Numbered from the stretch's first letter, positions 48,268 to 61,197 are shown. The stretch: 64,000 nt of DNA from Paguma larvata (GCA_030068075.1 CM057832.1:80384502-80448501), one strand, 5' to 3'. The notes: generated by a model not told the origin, from the letters alone. Numbers and translations: made by a program.

Positions 48268-48676
48268 TTGTGTTCTGTTAAGGGTTGAATTGTATCCCTC
48301 CAAAAGATATTGAAGATATTGAACCACAGTACCTCTGAATGTGACCTTGTTTGGGAATAATCTTTGCAGATAATCAAGTCAATGAGGTCATTAGGGTAGG
48401 CCCCAATGTAATATGATGGTATCCTTATAACGAGAAGACATTTAGACCCAGAGACAAACACACAAGGAAGGAAGACAATGTGAAGACTCAGGGGGAATGC
48501 CATTTCCAAGCCAAACAGGACTTGAGCACAGACCCTCCCTCAGAGCCCTCGGAAGAAATCAATGCTGCTGACACCTTGATTCCAGACTTTAGCCTCCTGA
48601 CTGTGAAACAGTAAATCTCTGCTATTTAAACCACCATTTGTGGTGCTTTGTTACAGCAGCCCTAGGAAACCAACAC
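48268..48676 (+). mobile_element. Solo LTR, MaLR (MLT1A-like)
   Basis: Full-length MLT1-type LTR of about 410 bp: 'ttaagggttgaattgtatcc', 'acctctgaatgtgaccttgt', 'aggtcattagggtaggcccc', 'gctgacaccttgattccaga' and end 'cagccctaggaaaccaacac'. MaLRs are non-autonomous ERVL relatives. The first part of an internal region is absent. Confidence 0.88.
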
Positions 48677-49064
48677 AGGCGCAAATAAATACATCAAACA
48701 AACCCAAGTCCAAGTTTGGGGACGGGGAGGGGGTATTGAGAGGGCTAAAGATGGTAAAGAACACAAGATGGTTAAAGAACACAGCAGGAAGTGAGGTTGG
48801 GAGTCTGAACCGCCACACCAGGTATCTCTGAGTCACTAGGGGTGAGGGAAAAGGCTCAAGAAAGTTAAGAGTAGGTACTGGCAATTGGAGAAGGACACAG
48901 TGTCCATGGACGGGTCTTGTTCTTCTTTCCTGGGACTATCCTCTACCTTCAACCCCCATGTTGGAAAGCTCACCCCTTGAAGAACTCTATATCCTCACTT
49001 CCCCTTGCCCTGTGTTTAAGGGCCTTCCATTAACCCATAATACCTAGATCTTATCCCATCAGAA
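48677..49064. other. Unassigned non-coding stretch
   Basis: No gene or repeat recognised. Confidence 0.3.
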
Positions 49065-49224
49065 TGTTTGTACCTCTGCACTGTCACTGCTTTTCCAATG
49101 GTCTCCTAACTAGACTGTGACCTGTTTGAGATGAAGGACTGGGTCTTTTCGTTATTGCATCCCCAGCATCAGAGAGTATACCTGTTGCATTATGGGGAGG
49201 CTCCATAAGTGTCTCTTAAAGAAA
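49065..49224 (+). repeat. L2 3' end relic
   Basis: 'aactagactgtgacctgttt', 'gagatgaaggactgggtctt', 'ttgcatccccagcatcagag' and 'ggctccataagtgtctctta' fit the L2 terminus. Confidence 0.6.
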
Positions 49225-49230
49225 TGGATA

Positions 49231-49264
49231 GATGGATGGATGGATGGATGGATGGATGGATGGA
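49231..49264. repeat. (GATG)n tetranucleotide microsatellite
   Basis: Eight or more perfect GATG units at the end of the L2 relic, where its 'aatgaatgaatg' tail would be. Confidence 0.95.
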
Positions 49265-51029
49265 GGAACAAAAGGCATGGACTCAGTATTAAGACAAAAA
49301 TTAGCTTGCATCTTGGTGCTGTTTTTGTGTTCTCTGGGTTTTAGATGACTGTAGGATGTGGCTTCCTAGGTAAGACCTGGATCAGCAGGATCAACACTTG
49401 GGAAGGGCTGCGACAGGTTGAGCATCGCAATACCGTGACTAGAGTTGTGGAGCATTCATTCATTTATCCACCCCTGGTCAAACATACTTGGAGCACTGTA
49501 GGGTTCCCGACACTCCCTACAAAGATGGGGCAGCAAAATTCCCTTGGCATACTCGTGGAGGGAGAGATTTTTAAATAAGGAAGGGCAAAGGATGTATTCT
49601 GAAAGATGTTTGCTGCCTCATTATTTACAATATCTGAAAACAGGGGTAAACCTCAGAGCCACAAGGAGAAGTGGTTAAATATAACAATAACAATTAATCT
49701 GATGAAATATCATGCACAAATAAAAAGAAAAAAAAAAGAAAATCTTCATGCAGTATTCCAGCGAAGACTAGTTTAGAGTATGAGTGATAGAAAACCTGCA
49801 CTGAGAACGGACTAAACTGAAATGTATTTCCTTTCATGTCAACAAAGCCACAGGAAAGCAGGTGTAAATGGTGACTCAACAATTACCAGATGGCTTCTTC
49901 CCTTTCTGTTCCTCCCTCCAGAGAATGCAACTGCTCCTTCATTGTCCAAGAGCTGCTGCTAGAGCCCCAGCCATCACGTCTGCACTCCAGGCAGTAGGAA
50001 GAAGGAAAGGATAAAGAAGGGAAAGTCTCTTTTATAGATACTGCCAAGAAGTTGCACATGATGTATCTGATTCCGTCTGTATCAGAGTTCAGATAGGGAG
50101 ACGAGTCATTATGTGTGTTATAGGATAAAGGATTTATCATGGAAAAATAACAACTTCTTCCTGTGTGAGAAGAACTGCAGAATGTTGGAGGGTCAGGGAT
50201 GGTGTTACCAACTGGTCATTTTGAAAAGCCATGCACATCAAGCTACCGGAAGGGGGCTGAAAAGGGGGAGTTTGGGGAAAGGTCTGAGAGAAGTTGCTAC
50301 CACCTCTGGGAATCCTAATCAAGCATCTGGAGGTGAGTCAGTGGCTGCTGTCCATCAGCGGGGCCAGAAATTCAGAAGCGGAGCTAGACACACAACGGGA
50401 GAGGGTGAGAGCGAGTTACAGCTGGAAACTGTTGGATGCCTCTACATCGATCTGTCACCATACTGGACAATAAAATGACCATTGGAGAATAATGACTGCT
50501 GCCTTACCTCTGCCTCCTAAATTTCATACAAGTTCCTTTCTTGGCCAACTACAACCTGGAACCATGCACACAGTGTAATTCTGGGAAATGGAGCCCCAAG
50601 TTGAACCACGGTGGTACCGTACAAATGGCCACGATGCACTCATTACCTTGGCATGCATATACAAGTCTCTCTCTCTCTCTTTTTTAAACCACAACTACTT
50701 TTCAAGTAGAGACAACTGTAAAATCATGCTTCCATAAAACATGATGCAGGTATCCCTCCTACAGCTGGAAGAGGCAAACCCTTTCCCCAAAAGAGGCATA
50801 CACAGAAGCTCATGTGTCACTTCTGTCCATCGCTGGATGATGTTCAAACCTCTCCTAGCTGAGTTCTGCTTCACGTTAAGCCCTTAACTTAAACACTGAG
50901 ATATAAAATTCACTGCTATTAACACATCCTATGCTAAAAAGTAGGAGAACTAGAAAAATTACAATGAATAATATTTGTTATGAATCTGTTCAAATCAAAG
51001 TAAGGAACGAACAGTCCTTACTGTTCCTA
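49265..51029. other. Single-copy-like non-coding DNA
   Basis: About 1.75 kb without clear repeats. A 121-codon plus-strand frame (50113-50478) has no domain and overlaps minus-strand open frames. Confidence 0.3.
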
Positions 51030-51278
51030 GGGGAGCCTGGGTATCTCAGTAGGTTAAGCATCCGACTTCAGCTCAGGTCGTGATCTCACTGTTTGTGGGT
51101 TTGAGACCTGCATTGAGCTCTGTGCTGACAGGTTAGAGCCTGGAGCCTGCTTCAAATTCTGTGTCTCCCTCTCCTTCTGCCCCTCCCTTGATTGTGCTCT
51201 GTCTCTCAAAAATAAATAAATGTTAAAAATAATAAATAAAGAAATAAATAAATAAACAAACAAATAAATAAAGTCTTC
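51030..51278 (+). mobile_element. Felid SINE with expanded A-rich tail
   Basis: Plus-strand SINE with a diverged head ('ggggagcctgggtatctcag'). Its tail has grown into an AAAT/AAAC array from about 51210 to 51270. Confidence 0.92.
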
Positions 51279-51356
51279 CTCATTTCTACAACTGGTCATG
51301 TAGTCATAGCTGGTACTTATTGCTTTTCTCTTTAACTACCATAGTCTGTACTTTCT

Positions 51357-51565
51357 TTAAAAATTTTTTTTCAACATTTATTCATTTTCGAGAGACAGAG
51401 TACAGCAGAGAAGGGGCAGAGAGAGATGGAAACACAGAATCGAAGCAGGCTTCAGGCTCTGAGCTGTCAGTACAGACCCAGACACGGGGCTCGAACCCAC
51501 GAACTGCGAGATGATGAGCTGAGTTGAAGCCAGATTCTCACCTGACGGAACCACCCAGGTGCCCT
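51357..51565 (-). mobile_element. Felid SINE with TSD
   Basis: Minus-strand full-length copy. Duplication CATAGTCTGTACTTTCT (51340-51356) / CATCATCTGTATTTTCT (51566-51582). Confidence 0.93.
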
Positions 51566-51582
51566 CATCATCTGTATTTTCT

Positions 51583-52195
51583 GTTCCCTCAGCAAGCAGT
51601 GCAGCTGGTCATAATCTTGCATGATAGGGTGAAGCAACCGTCATTCCAGAACGGTCTGGATCATTAGCTATCCTGGTTGTACCGGATGTTGTAGTTTTTC
51701 ATTAACATTTATCGCCGGACACAGCATGGCTAGCAGGCAGCCTAAAGCAGCTCCTATGTTCCAGACATACTCTTCCCTGACCTCACTTCTCCTTGATGGT
51801 CAGGACTGATCAATCACCCCAGTCAGTAAGTATTGAGACTTTGGTTGTTGTTGTTAGTTTGTTCTTTGGTAGGAGTTGCCGGAAATGATCAATAGGGCAG
51901 GTCAGGTTTGAGTCAAAAACCCACTGCTGTGTTTCCTAGTGGAAGCTTTCCTCTTTGGGATTTATCTCTAAGTCAATAGATCCAAAAGTTGTAGGAACAA
52001 AAAACAAACATTTTACTAACGGATCACTAGGGATATAGAGAAAGGCGTGACTCCCATTTCTACTCCCTTGATTCCTGGCTCTAAGGGAAGCATCGCCATA
52101 TACTGATTGATAATTTAGAGCATATATTGCATCCTGTGGATGATACCCTAGCTCTGAAAAGTGTTGCCACAGAGCGGACACCATAATTGAAACTT
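51583..52195. other. Unassigned non-coding stretch
   Basis: About 600 bases with no recognised repeat or gene. Confidence 0.3.
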
Positions 52196-52895
52196 TTTTT
52201 TTCAATCTAATTGAAGTACAATTGTCACATAAAAATTATATATATTTAAGGCATACAACTTGGTGATTTGATGTATGTATATTTTGTAAGATATTTCTCA
52301 CAACCAACTTAATTAACATATCTATCGCCTCACCCAGTTATAATTTTTAAGTGTATGGTGAGAACACTTGAGATATACCCTCTTGGCAAATTTCAACTAT
52401 ATGATGCAATATCGTTAACTAGATAGCCACGTTGTTGTACATTAGCTTTCCAGAATTTATCTTACACAACTGAAACTTTTACCCCTTAAACAGCATCTCC
52501 CCAACATCTCCTCCTTCTCCTGGCATCTTGTGACCACCATTCTCTGTTTCTGAGTCTGATAGTTTTAGATTCCACATATAAGTGAGTTCTGCAGTATTTG
52601 TCTTTCTGTGTCTGATGTTGTCCACATTCTTCCATTTTGTTGCAAGTGGCCATTTTTTTCAATGTTTTTGAAATGTTTTCATTTATTTTTGAGAGAGAAG
52701 CAAGAAGGGGAGGAGCACAGAGAGAGAGAGAAAGAGAGAGAGGCAGAGGATCCAAAGTGGGCTTTTTTCTGAGAGCAGAGAGCCCCATGTGGGGTTTGAA
52801 CTCACAAACTGTGAGATCGTGACCTGAGCCAATGTTGGACTCTTAACCAACTGAGCCACCTTGTAAATGGCCATTCTAATAGGTGCAGAGTGGTT
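52196..52895 (-). mobile_element. Old L1 3' UTR (L1M type), split by a SINE
   Basis: Antisense L1M 3' UTR: 'aattgaagtacaattgtcac', 'taaggcatacaacttggtga', 'ctagatagccacgttgttgt', 'agattccacatataagtgag'. It continues after the SINE at 52861-52895 ('aatggccattctaataggtg'). Confidence 0.8.
52657..52860 (-). mobile_element. CAN-SINE nested in L1, with TSD
   Basis: Minus-strand copy, somewhat diverged ('caagaaggggaggagcacag', 'ttgaactcacaaactgtgag'). Target duplication TTGCAAGTGGCCATT on the left / TTGTAAATGGCCATT on the right. Confidence 0.9.
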
Positions 52896-53094
52896 CCCCC
52901 AAACGCATATACAATCTTAAATTAATATTGACTATTTCCCTCAATATGGAGTTTTATACGAAATCTATTTCACATTGGCCATTTTTCTATTAAAAAGGGG
53001 ACAATATTGTCATAACTTGTTCCTCTCTCTTTAAATATTTTATGAAAATAAAGTAAATGTTACCAAAGAATATTCAAGAAATTAAAGGAAAATA

Positions 53095-53535
53095 GAATTG
53101 CCCTTCTCAGAGAAGAAATTTAAGTCCTTCTTGAGAAAAATCTTGGTGGTCCAAATTGTCTGGAACCGTTTGTGTGTGATTGGATCTACCAGGTCCAATA
53201 ACTGGTATAGCTCACCACTAAAATCATTTGGATTTGGTGATGGTTCTTTGCCTTTCCCTTCTTCCTTTCTTTCTTCCTTCCTTCCTACCTTCCTTCCTCC
53301 CTCTTCCTCCTCCAACTCTTCTTTGTCCTTCTCCTCCTGTTTTTTTTTTTTTTTTTTTTTTTTTGTGGGAGATGGGGGAGTGTTGGGTAGATTTTTAATA
53401 TAGAATGAATTTCTCTAATGGTTTTAAGTCCACTTGGGTTTCTATTTCTTTCCGAGTCAGCCATACAAAGTTGTATTTTCCTGGGAAATTATCCATTTTT
53501 CTAAACTTTATATTTATTTGTTTAACGTTCACATT
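53095..53535 (-). mobile_element. Old L1 ORF2 fragment, minus
   Basis: Antisense ORF2 text: 'ggatctaccaggtccaataa', 'ctcaccactaaaatcatttg', 'ttctctaatggttttaagtc', 'tttctttccgagtcagccat'. Interrupted by a C/T-rich tract (53240-53340) and a 25-base T run. Confidence 0.6.
53240..53364. repeat. Polypyrimidine tract ending in T25
   Basis: TTCC/CTTC-rich tract (about 53254-53339) followed by 25 consecutive T (53340-53364). No SINE body accompanies the T run, so it may be a grown simple repeat. Confidence 0.9.
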
Positions 53536-53540
53536 ACTCC

Positions 53541-54846
<1,306 letters not shown>

Positions 54847-55499
54847 GGGGAGACTTTAAAGATGTCTACTCACCAGTGTCCAACAGCAGAAAACTCCTTC
54901 ATTATTTTAATATCTGTTTTATCTTAGTATATATTCCCTGTTCCATCTTAATATATATATTTGTGCTCTATCTCTATCCTTTTTATTTTTTCAACTTTGC
55001 CCCAAATGTGTCTGCTTTATTAAACTTAAAATATTTGATTTGGTTGATCCTCTTTATTGTATTTAATAGAAGGAAACACTTATGGTTTATATGCGATTAG
55101 ATTTCCCACAATAATCCGGACATTCTCCCAGATTCCTTATTCCTCTGCAGGGAGGTGAACTTGAGTATCAATTCTGGGACTCATTTCTTGATTGACTATA
55201 ACCCATCAAAAATCCTAAACATCAGAAACTGGATCTCCTTCTATTCTCCAAACCAGCGTAAGATAACCATCCTAGGTTAGTGCATCTGGCTTCTCTAGTG
55301 TGTAGTTCCAAGTTCTCCAAATGGAGGCTGGGCAGAGAGTACTAGTGGACACATTTGGCTCTTGCTGTAAATAATACCCGGTAAGTAGTTTATCATTAAT
55401 AAAGGAGATAATTTCATATTTGTGACTTTTTCTTGATCTCTCAGTGGATTCAGAGTTAGGGAGAGAACAACAAAGTCATTCATAGAGCTCTCTCAAACA
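54847..55499. other. Unassigned AT-rich stretch
   Basis: No gene recognised. Open frame near 54588-55100 is mostly the antisense of the pseudogene. Confidence 0.3.
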
Positions 55500-55645
55500 C
55501 CAACAATATTTGTTTTCAATTTCATTAATTTGTGTTCTTTTTGTAGTACGTGGTCCCTTCTTTCTTCGGATTACTTTATGTTCCTTTCAGCAGCATTTAG
55601 TATAGCTCCCTAGAGTTTTAATTTCACTGATATTTACTTTACTTT
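55500..55645 (-). mobile_element. Old L1 ORF2 fragment, left flank of a nested L1
   Basis: Antisense L1 text ('ttcattaatttgtgttcttt', 'cagcagcatttagtatagct'), interrupted by the element at 55646-56592 and resuming at about 56593-56680 ('ttcatttataatttcctctt'). Confidence 0.5.
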
Positions 55646-56592
55646 AATTCTTTTTTAGTTTCACATTTCTATTTAAATTCCTGTTATTTAACATACAGTG
55701 TAATATTAGTCTTAGGTGTTGAATTTAGTGATTCTCATCAGTTACATACAACACTCCATGCTCATCATGAGTGCCCTCCTGAATATCCGTCATCCTCTCA
55801 CCCACTCCCATTGCTCACCTCCACTCCAGCAACCCTCAGCGTGTTCTCAGCATTAAGAGAAGAAAAGAAATGGAAAAACATTTCATGCTCATGGATTGGA
55901 GGAACAAATATTGTTAAAATGTCTATACTACCCAAAGCAATCTACACATGTAAGGCAATCCCTATCAAAATACCAACAGCATTTTTCACGGGGCTAAAAC
56001 AAACAATCTTAAAATTTGTATGGAACCACAAAAAGACCCCAAAGAGCCAAAGCAATCCTGAAAAAGGAAAGTAAAACTGGAGGCATCACAACTCCAGACT
56101 TCAACTTATATTACAAAGCTGTAATGATCAAAACAGTATGGCACAAAAACAGACACAAAGAGTAATGGAACAGAATAGAAAACACAGAAATGGTCCTACA
56201 ACTCTGTGGTCAACTAATCTTCAACAAAACAGGAGAGAGTATCCAATGGAAAAAATACAGTCTCTTCAAAAATGGTGTTGGGAAAACTGGATGACAACAT
56301 GCAAAAGAATGACAGTGGAACACTTTTTTTTTTACAGCATATATGAAAATAAATTCAAAATGGATGAAAGACGTAAATGTGAGACAGAAAGCTATCAAAC
56401 TCCTAGAAGAAAACACAGGCAGGAACATTGACTGAGGCAACTTCTTATCAGATACATCTTTGGAGGCCATGGAAACAAAAGCAAAAATGATTAAGATGTG
56501 ACCAAGATAAAAAGCTTCTGCAGGACAAAGGGCATAATTAACAAAACTAAAAGGTAACTTTTAGATTGAGAGAAGACATTTGCAAATGGTGA
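55646..56592 (-). mobile_element. L1 with 5' inversion (twin-priming structure)
   Basis: Left part (55646 to about 55850) is a carnivore L1 3' UTR in reverse, with a short T-rich tail at the left: 'aattcctgttatttaacata', 'agtgattctcatcagttaca'. Right part (about 55855-56592) is L1 ORF2 C-terminal coding sequence in the forward direction: 'aagaaatggaaaaacatttc', 'ctacccaaagcaatctacac', 'aaacagtatggcacaaaaac', 'gagaagacatttgcaaatgg'. The ORF2-most-upstream sequence is at the junction and the more downstream sequence at the outer flank, exactly what twin priming gives. Frames such as 55811-56074 carry ORF2 residues but are broken. Confidence 0.8.
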
Positions 56593-56680
56593 CTGTTTAA
56601 TTTTAATAATTCTGATTTCATTTATAATTTCCTCTTTAATCCATGAATGCAAATCTGTTCTTTAAAAATTATTTTTAAAT

Positions 56681-57033
56681 TTTACTTATGAACAATAGCA
56701 CATCATAAAAATGTGCTCTTTGGTAACTATAAAAAACACTTTGATTCCAAAAGGAAAAAGCTTTTAAGACAGGAATATTTAACTAAAAATCAAGAAAATA
56801 ATATTAACAACTGGCTGATTAACGTATCAACCCAAAATAATTTAAAGAGGCAATATCAATATTTTTGAATTCTGAATCCTCCTATTTCAGGCCCATAATT
56901 TCTACAGTTTGCATGTGCTTACTTGAATACATTTTATTTTATGTAAAATATATAATATTATTATATTATATTATATTATGTATATTAATATGTTAACATA
57001 TTAATATTTATAATATAATATTTTATATCATTA
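56681..57033. other. AT-rich stretch
   Basis: Very AT-rich, with TATTA/TAATA runs at about 56944-57015. No gene recognised. Confidence 0.45.
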
Positions 57034-57135
57034 AAATATTTTTTAAGTAAGCTCTAGGCCCAACATTGGGGTTGAACTCATAACCATGAGATCAAGAGTT
57101 GCAGACTCTACTAATGAAGTCAGCCAGGTGCCCCT
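57034..57135 (-). mobile_element. Older CAN-SINE, short type
   Basis: Minus-strand short tRNA-type element: 'aagtaagctctaggcccaac', 'ttgaactcataaccatgaga', 'gtcagccaggtgccc'. Confidence 0.8.
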
Positions 57136-57152
57136 ACTTGAATACTTTTTAT

Positions 57153-57359
57153 TTTTAAAATATTTTTATTAAATTTTTTGAATGCTTATTCATTTTTGAG
57201 AGAGAGAGAGAGAGAGAACAGGGGAAGGGCAGAAAGAGAGGGAGACACAGAATCTGAAGCAGGCTCCGGGTTCTGAGCTGTCAGCAAAGAGCCTGATGCA
57301 GGGCTCGAACCGATAATCTGGGAGATCATCATCTGGGCCGAAGCCTAGCAGCCCTTTTC
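57153..57359 (-). mobile_element. Felid SINE lacking the end of its head
   Basis: Minus-strand copy that stops at 'catctgggccgaagcc', lacking about 25-30 bases of the tRNA-like 5' end. Flanking near-repeat CTTGAATACTTTTTA (57138-57152) / CTTCAATACTTTTTA supports a 5'-truncated insertion. Confidence 0.85.
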
Positions 57360-57895
57360 CTTCAATACTTTTTAAATGGTATTTTCCCCATCATGATATC
57401 CTTAATGTAATACTATACATCATTCTAGTTTCTTAAAGTTAGCATTTTATACGATGTTGAAAATAAAATAGATCTAAAGTAGACACTAGCTACATGTTTG
57501 AAAACATAATTTGTATTCTTTTATTCCTTTGGTAAAAGATTCATTTTGCTTCAGAAACTTATTATCTGAATTATCTTATTATGCCTTCATAGCTTTCCTG
57601 TTCATGATTTGAAAGGACGTCAAGTTGAATGCCAAGTGGTTCACTTCCTTACCATGGACTATCGTTTTTTAAAAGCACCATTTTAATAAAACCTACTTAA
57701 AGTGTATTTGGATAAGTTTAAGAGATTTGTTATAAATAAGGATTTCTCCCCAGTAATCATGTTCCCAACTAGCATAGAAAGCGGCTTTTCGTTGCTGTTC
57801 CTGAATGTAAGAATAACTACTGATCATTATATGGTGTTCTATCTAATTAATATATGAAATTGTCACTACCTTGTCCTAAATTTCCTAGTATCTAT
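57360..57895. other. Unassigned AT-rich stretch
   Basis: No gene or repeat recognised. Confidence 0.3.
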
Positions 57896-58101
57896 TTTTT
57901 AGTGTTTATTTATTTACTTATTTTGAAAGAGCGAGCGAGAGAGAGAGAGAGCGAGCAGGGAGGGGCAGAGAGAGAGAATCCCAAGCAGGCTCCACCTCAG
58001 CATGGAGTCTGAAACGAGGCTCGAACTCACAAACCCTGAGACCAGGACCTGAGACAAAATCAAGAGCTGGACCCTTAACTGATGGAGCCATCCGGTGCCC
58101 C
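57896..58101 (-). mobile_element. CAN-SINE, older subfamily
   Basis: Minus-strand copy with GAGC/GAGA-rich middle and 'cccaagcaggctccacctca', 'gctcgaactcacaaaccctg', 'ggagccatccggtgcccc'. More diverged than the felid type. Confidence 0.87.
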
Positions 58102-58750
58102 AGACCTTCTCATTCTTAAATGTTCCTTCTTATCCTGACTTTAATACTTTTAATCTCTTTCTCTGTGCTACTTTCTAAGTAATTTCTTCTGATCTGCATT
58201 CCAGTTTATTCTTGTTCTTTTCATCTGCATTTAACTGGTATTACTCCCTTTTTAAAATTTTATTGACAACATTTACATTGTTAGAGATTCTCCTTCGTCA
58301 GTTTTTCAATTCAGCCTATTCACCTTTCATAGCTGTTCTTTCCATATACTTTTTCTTATCTTATTATTAATTTCTTTAATTATTTAAAAAAACTTACAGG
58401 TACTAACAGACAATTCATTATCTGAAGCTCTGTGTAACCCCTCCAGAGAAGGTTTGTATGTCTATTTAGCGGCATGACGCACCAAAAACCACTTGGGTTT
58501 TTATTTTTCAACTATGGCTTCCTAAGTGGTGTGAGTCATATCAATTTGAAATCTGAACCCATGCCTAACCCATGTGAGGACGTTCATGTGATAATAAATT
58601 CTTAGGGGAGACATTTTTCCCCTACCAGCTTTTAGATTGAAACCAGTAAGTTCCCTGTGCCTTTGGGCAAATTTTAGCTCTTCGAGGTCATGGCTTTTCA
58701 TAGAAGTTTCATTTTCAACTCCCCACTTTGCAGGGACCCAAAGCTATTAA
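58102..58750. other. Probable ancient LINE relic, unassigned
   Basis: T-rich text such as 'gtaatttcttctgatctgca' and 'ttccagtttattcttgttct' resembles a very old LINE in reverse. Not placed with confidence. Confidence 0.3.
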
Positions 58751-58762
58751 AACACAAGACCT

Positions 58763-58978
58763 GGGGCACCTGGGTGGCTCAGTCGGTTAAGTGGCCAACC
58801 TCAGCTCAGGTCATGATCTCGCGGTCTGTGAGTTCCAGCCCTGCGTCAGGCTCTGTGCAGATGGCTAGGATCCTGGAGCCTGCTTCGGATTCTGTGTCTC
58901 CCACTCTCTCTCCCTTTCCCCTGCTCATGCTCTGTCTCTATGTCTCTCAAAAATAAATAAACGTTAAAAAAACAAACA
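58763..58978 (+). mobile_element. Felid SINE with TSD
   Basis: Plus-strand full-length SINE (GGGGCACCTGGGTGGCTCAG). Duplication AACACAAGACC at 58751-58761 and 58979-58989. Confidence 0.95.
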
Positions 58979-58989
58979 AACACAAGACC

Positions 58990-60735
58990 CTACTAAGTAA
59001 TTGAGACCCTTCTTTCCCAGGCTCACATAGTGTCAGGTCTATTTGCTGATCCCTCTGGTCGTCAATTCCTTGTTTATTTTTGGCTACTGAAAATTTTCTT
59101 GGTAATTTTTATTTCCTTATTTATTTATTTATTTGCAGGCCGTATCCAATTGAGAGAATGTCTTCATAGTTATTCTAAAATCCTATGTATTCTCTAATTA
59201 AAAGGATTTTCTGGCTATGTAGTTTGGCATAATTCCAGATATAGAAATCCACTCTGTAATTCTACTTTTCCCAAAACCTCACCTGAATCTGTATCAGTGT
59301 AAATATCTAAACCCACAAGCTAACCAAAACACCTAGCTTTTGACTGGAAAAAAATCGGTGTGTCTTGTGGATCGGATATTCTGACTGATGGCTTATAACA
59401 TCATTAGACATTATAATTCCTGTGGAGAGAAGAATTACAGGACTTCTGGAGGGAAAATGTTGGTTCTTAACTACATTTCACAATCAGATGTGCACACTCC
59501 AAGCATTTATATGGTTACCGGCGTGTCAGCACCTGACTTCAACAAGCACCGGGCTCAAACAGACCTCTGTGTCACCACCTTTGTTCCCGGTACAGTGATT
59601 CTCATGTGTTGTTCCCGGAGAACACTAGTTCTCAGTCACCTGAACCGAAATGTTCTACCCCACTAGAAAATAACGGACATTCAAATTGCAGAAGACTTAG
59701 GCAATGAACGTTCATTTTCTCATTAAAAAAATTTCCTCATAGTATATTTCTAATATGTGAACTCAGAATGACTTTTTGGCTATTACTAAGAATGGATGAA
59801 TTAGTAGGAAACCTATAGTAGCCAAAAACCCCATAAACTTAATTTGTTAAAGATACCATAAAAGCTCTTATCAACGGAGATGCAGAGACCTACGCAGAGT
59901 TTATGTAATGAAGTCCTCGTTGCCGGAAGTTAAGTTTTTCTATGATCCTCAGTGTTTCCATGTCTTTAAAATACTTTCTAGCTCTCATATGCCATTAATC
60001 AGTTTTTGGCTCCACTGATAACATTGCTAAAGTTATTTATTCTATGAGGAAATTAGACCTAGCAATATTTCATGGCATTCTGCAAACGGCAGTGTAATTT
60101 CTAGGTGTTCTGACCCACGAGAAATGTAAGAGACGGCATCCCAGAACAAAGCCTGTTGTCGCCAACAGTATGATATTGTGAGCAGGCACATAAATCAGGA
60201 GAATTTGCGTAGTTATAAAGTTTTAAATATACACTCATCACGTATACAAGTTGTTCATCCATGTCATCTTGTTTCAAAGCCCTCGCTCCATCAAAGAAGC
60301 CCAGCCTGGCATCCAAAAAAACCATTCAAAAAATAACTCAAGATATTTACTTGTCTTCTGAGAACACATTAGAATGCAGAGCTTTCGAAATTCCTCTTTT
60401 ATCTTGCACCCACTTTCGACACACACTGCAGCAAAGCCCACGCTCCTTTCCTCAGACTACTCTCACACCCCAACTCAAGTTCCTCTGTTCTTTTCTCTCC
60501 CCAGTCACCCTGCCCATTTAGCAGCACAAAAGTCGAAGATAGTGGACCGCCCGGCCAGCCGAGGCCTGTCGTGGTGGGTGGAGGAGGAAAAGAAACAGAG
60601 AAGGTAGAAGCAGAATCTTCTTCATCATAAGATGTGGGAAGCTTATGTGCTTGATACTTTTTCCTCTGACACACATGTATACACAGAGCTGGAAAGAATT
60701 GTACATGTGGATGGTGAGAGCTGCGCGAAGTTTTC
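58990..60735. other. Repeat-poor single-copy stretch
   Basis: About 1.7 kb with no clear interspersed repeat after about 59300. It holds a 92-codon frame (59388-59666) without domain. A candidate for conserved non-coding sequence, notably 59850-60300. Confidence 0.4.
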
Positions 60736-60739
60736 TGTG

Positions 60740-60905
60740 TCACCTAAACTCTCTGGGTATCACTTTCCTCATTGGAGGAAAACTAGTATCTATCTCCGAA
60801 TGCAGGCTTGAGGGTTAAAGGCGGTCTTACTTGCAAAGCATTTAGGAGTGATGCCTGGTACATGGTACCGACTCAGAAAGTGTTAGTGGTTGTTATTACT
60901 TGATG
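60740..60905 (+). repeat. MIR
   Basis: 'tatcactttcctcattggag', 'ttgagggttaaaggcggtct', 'tgatgcctggtacatggtac' and 'cagaaagtgttagtggttgt' follow the MIR order. Confidence 0.7.
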
Positions 60906-61040
60906 GTAATAACAGTACATGTAACAGATGGTAATGAAGTAAAGACATAGCTTATCCCAGTTTATAGGTGATATACAATCTACCTTAAGCAAGGCCTGGG
61001 GTAATAACACACCTAAATATTACAGTAGTAATGTTGGTGA

Positions 61041-61197
61041 TCTCACGGTTCGTGGGATCGAGCCCTTTGTCGGTTCCGCGCTGACAGCACAGAACCTGCT
61101 TGGGATTCTCTCTTTGTCTTCCTCTCTCTCTGCCCTTCCCTTGCTTGTGCACATGCTCTCTCTCAAAATAAATCAATAATTATTTTTTAAAAAAAGA
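61041..61197 (+). mobile_element. 5'-truncated felid SINE with TSD
   Basis: Starts at 'tctcacggttcgtgggatcg' (about 70 bases of head missing) and runs to an A-rich tail. Target duplication GTAATGTTGGTGA is present at 61028-61040 and just after the tail at about 61201, so the truncation happened at insertion and not by later loss. Confidence 0.92.

Noticed and set aside
48268..48676. Possible complete endogenous retrovirus
   Set aside because: Only a single MaLR LTR is present. No gag, pol or env-like sequence adjoins it, nor the LTRs at 19679 and 44480.
49231..49264. CRISPR-like short tandem repeat
   Set aside because: Simple GATG microsatellite without spacers; the genome is mammalian.
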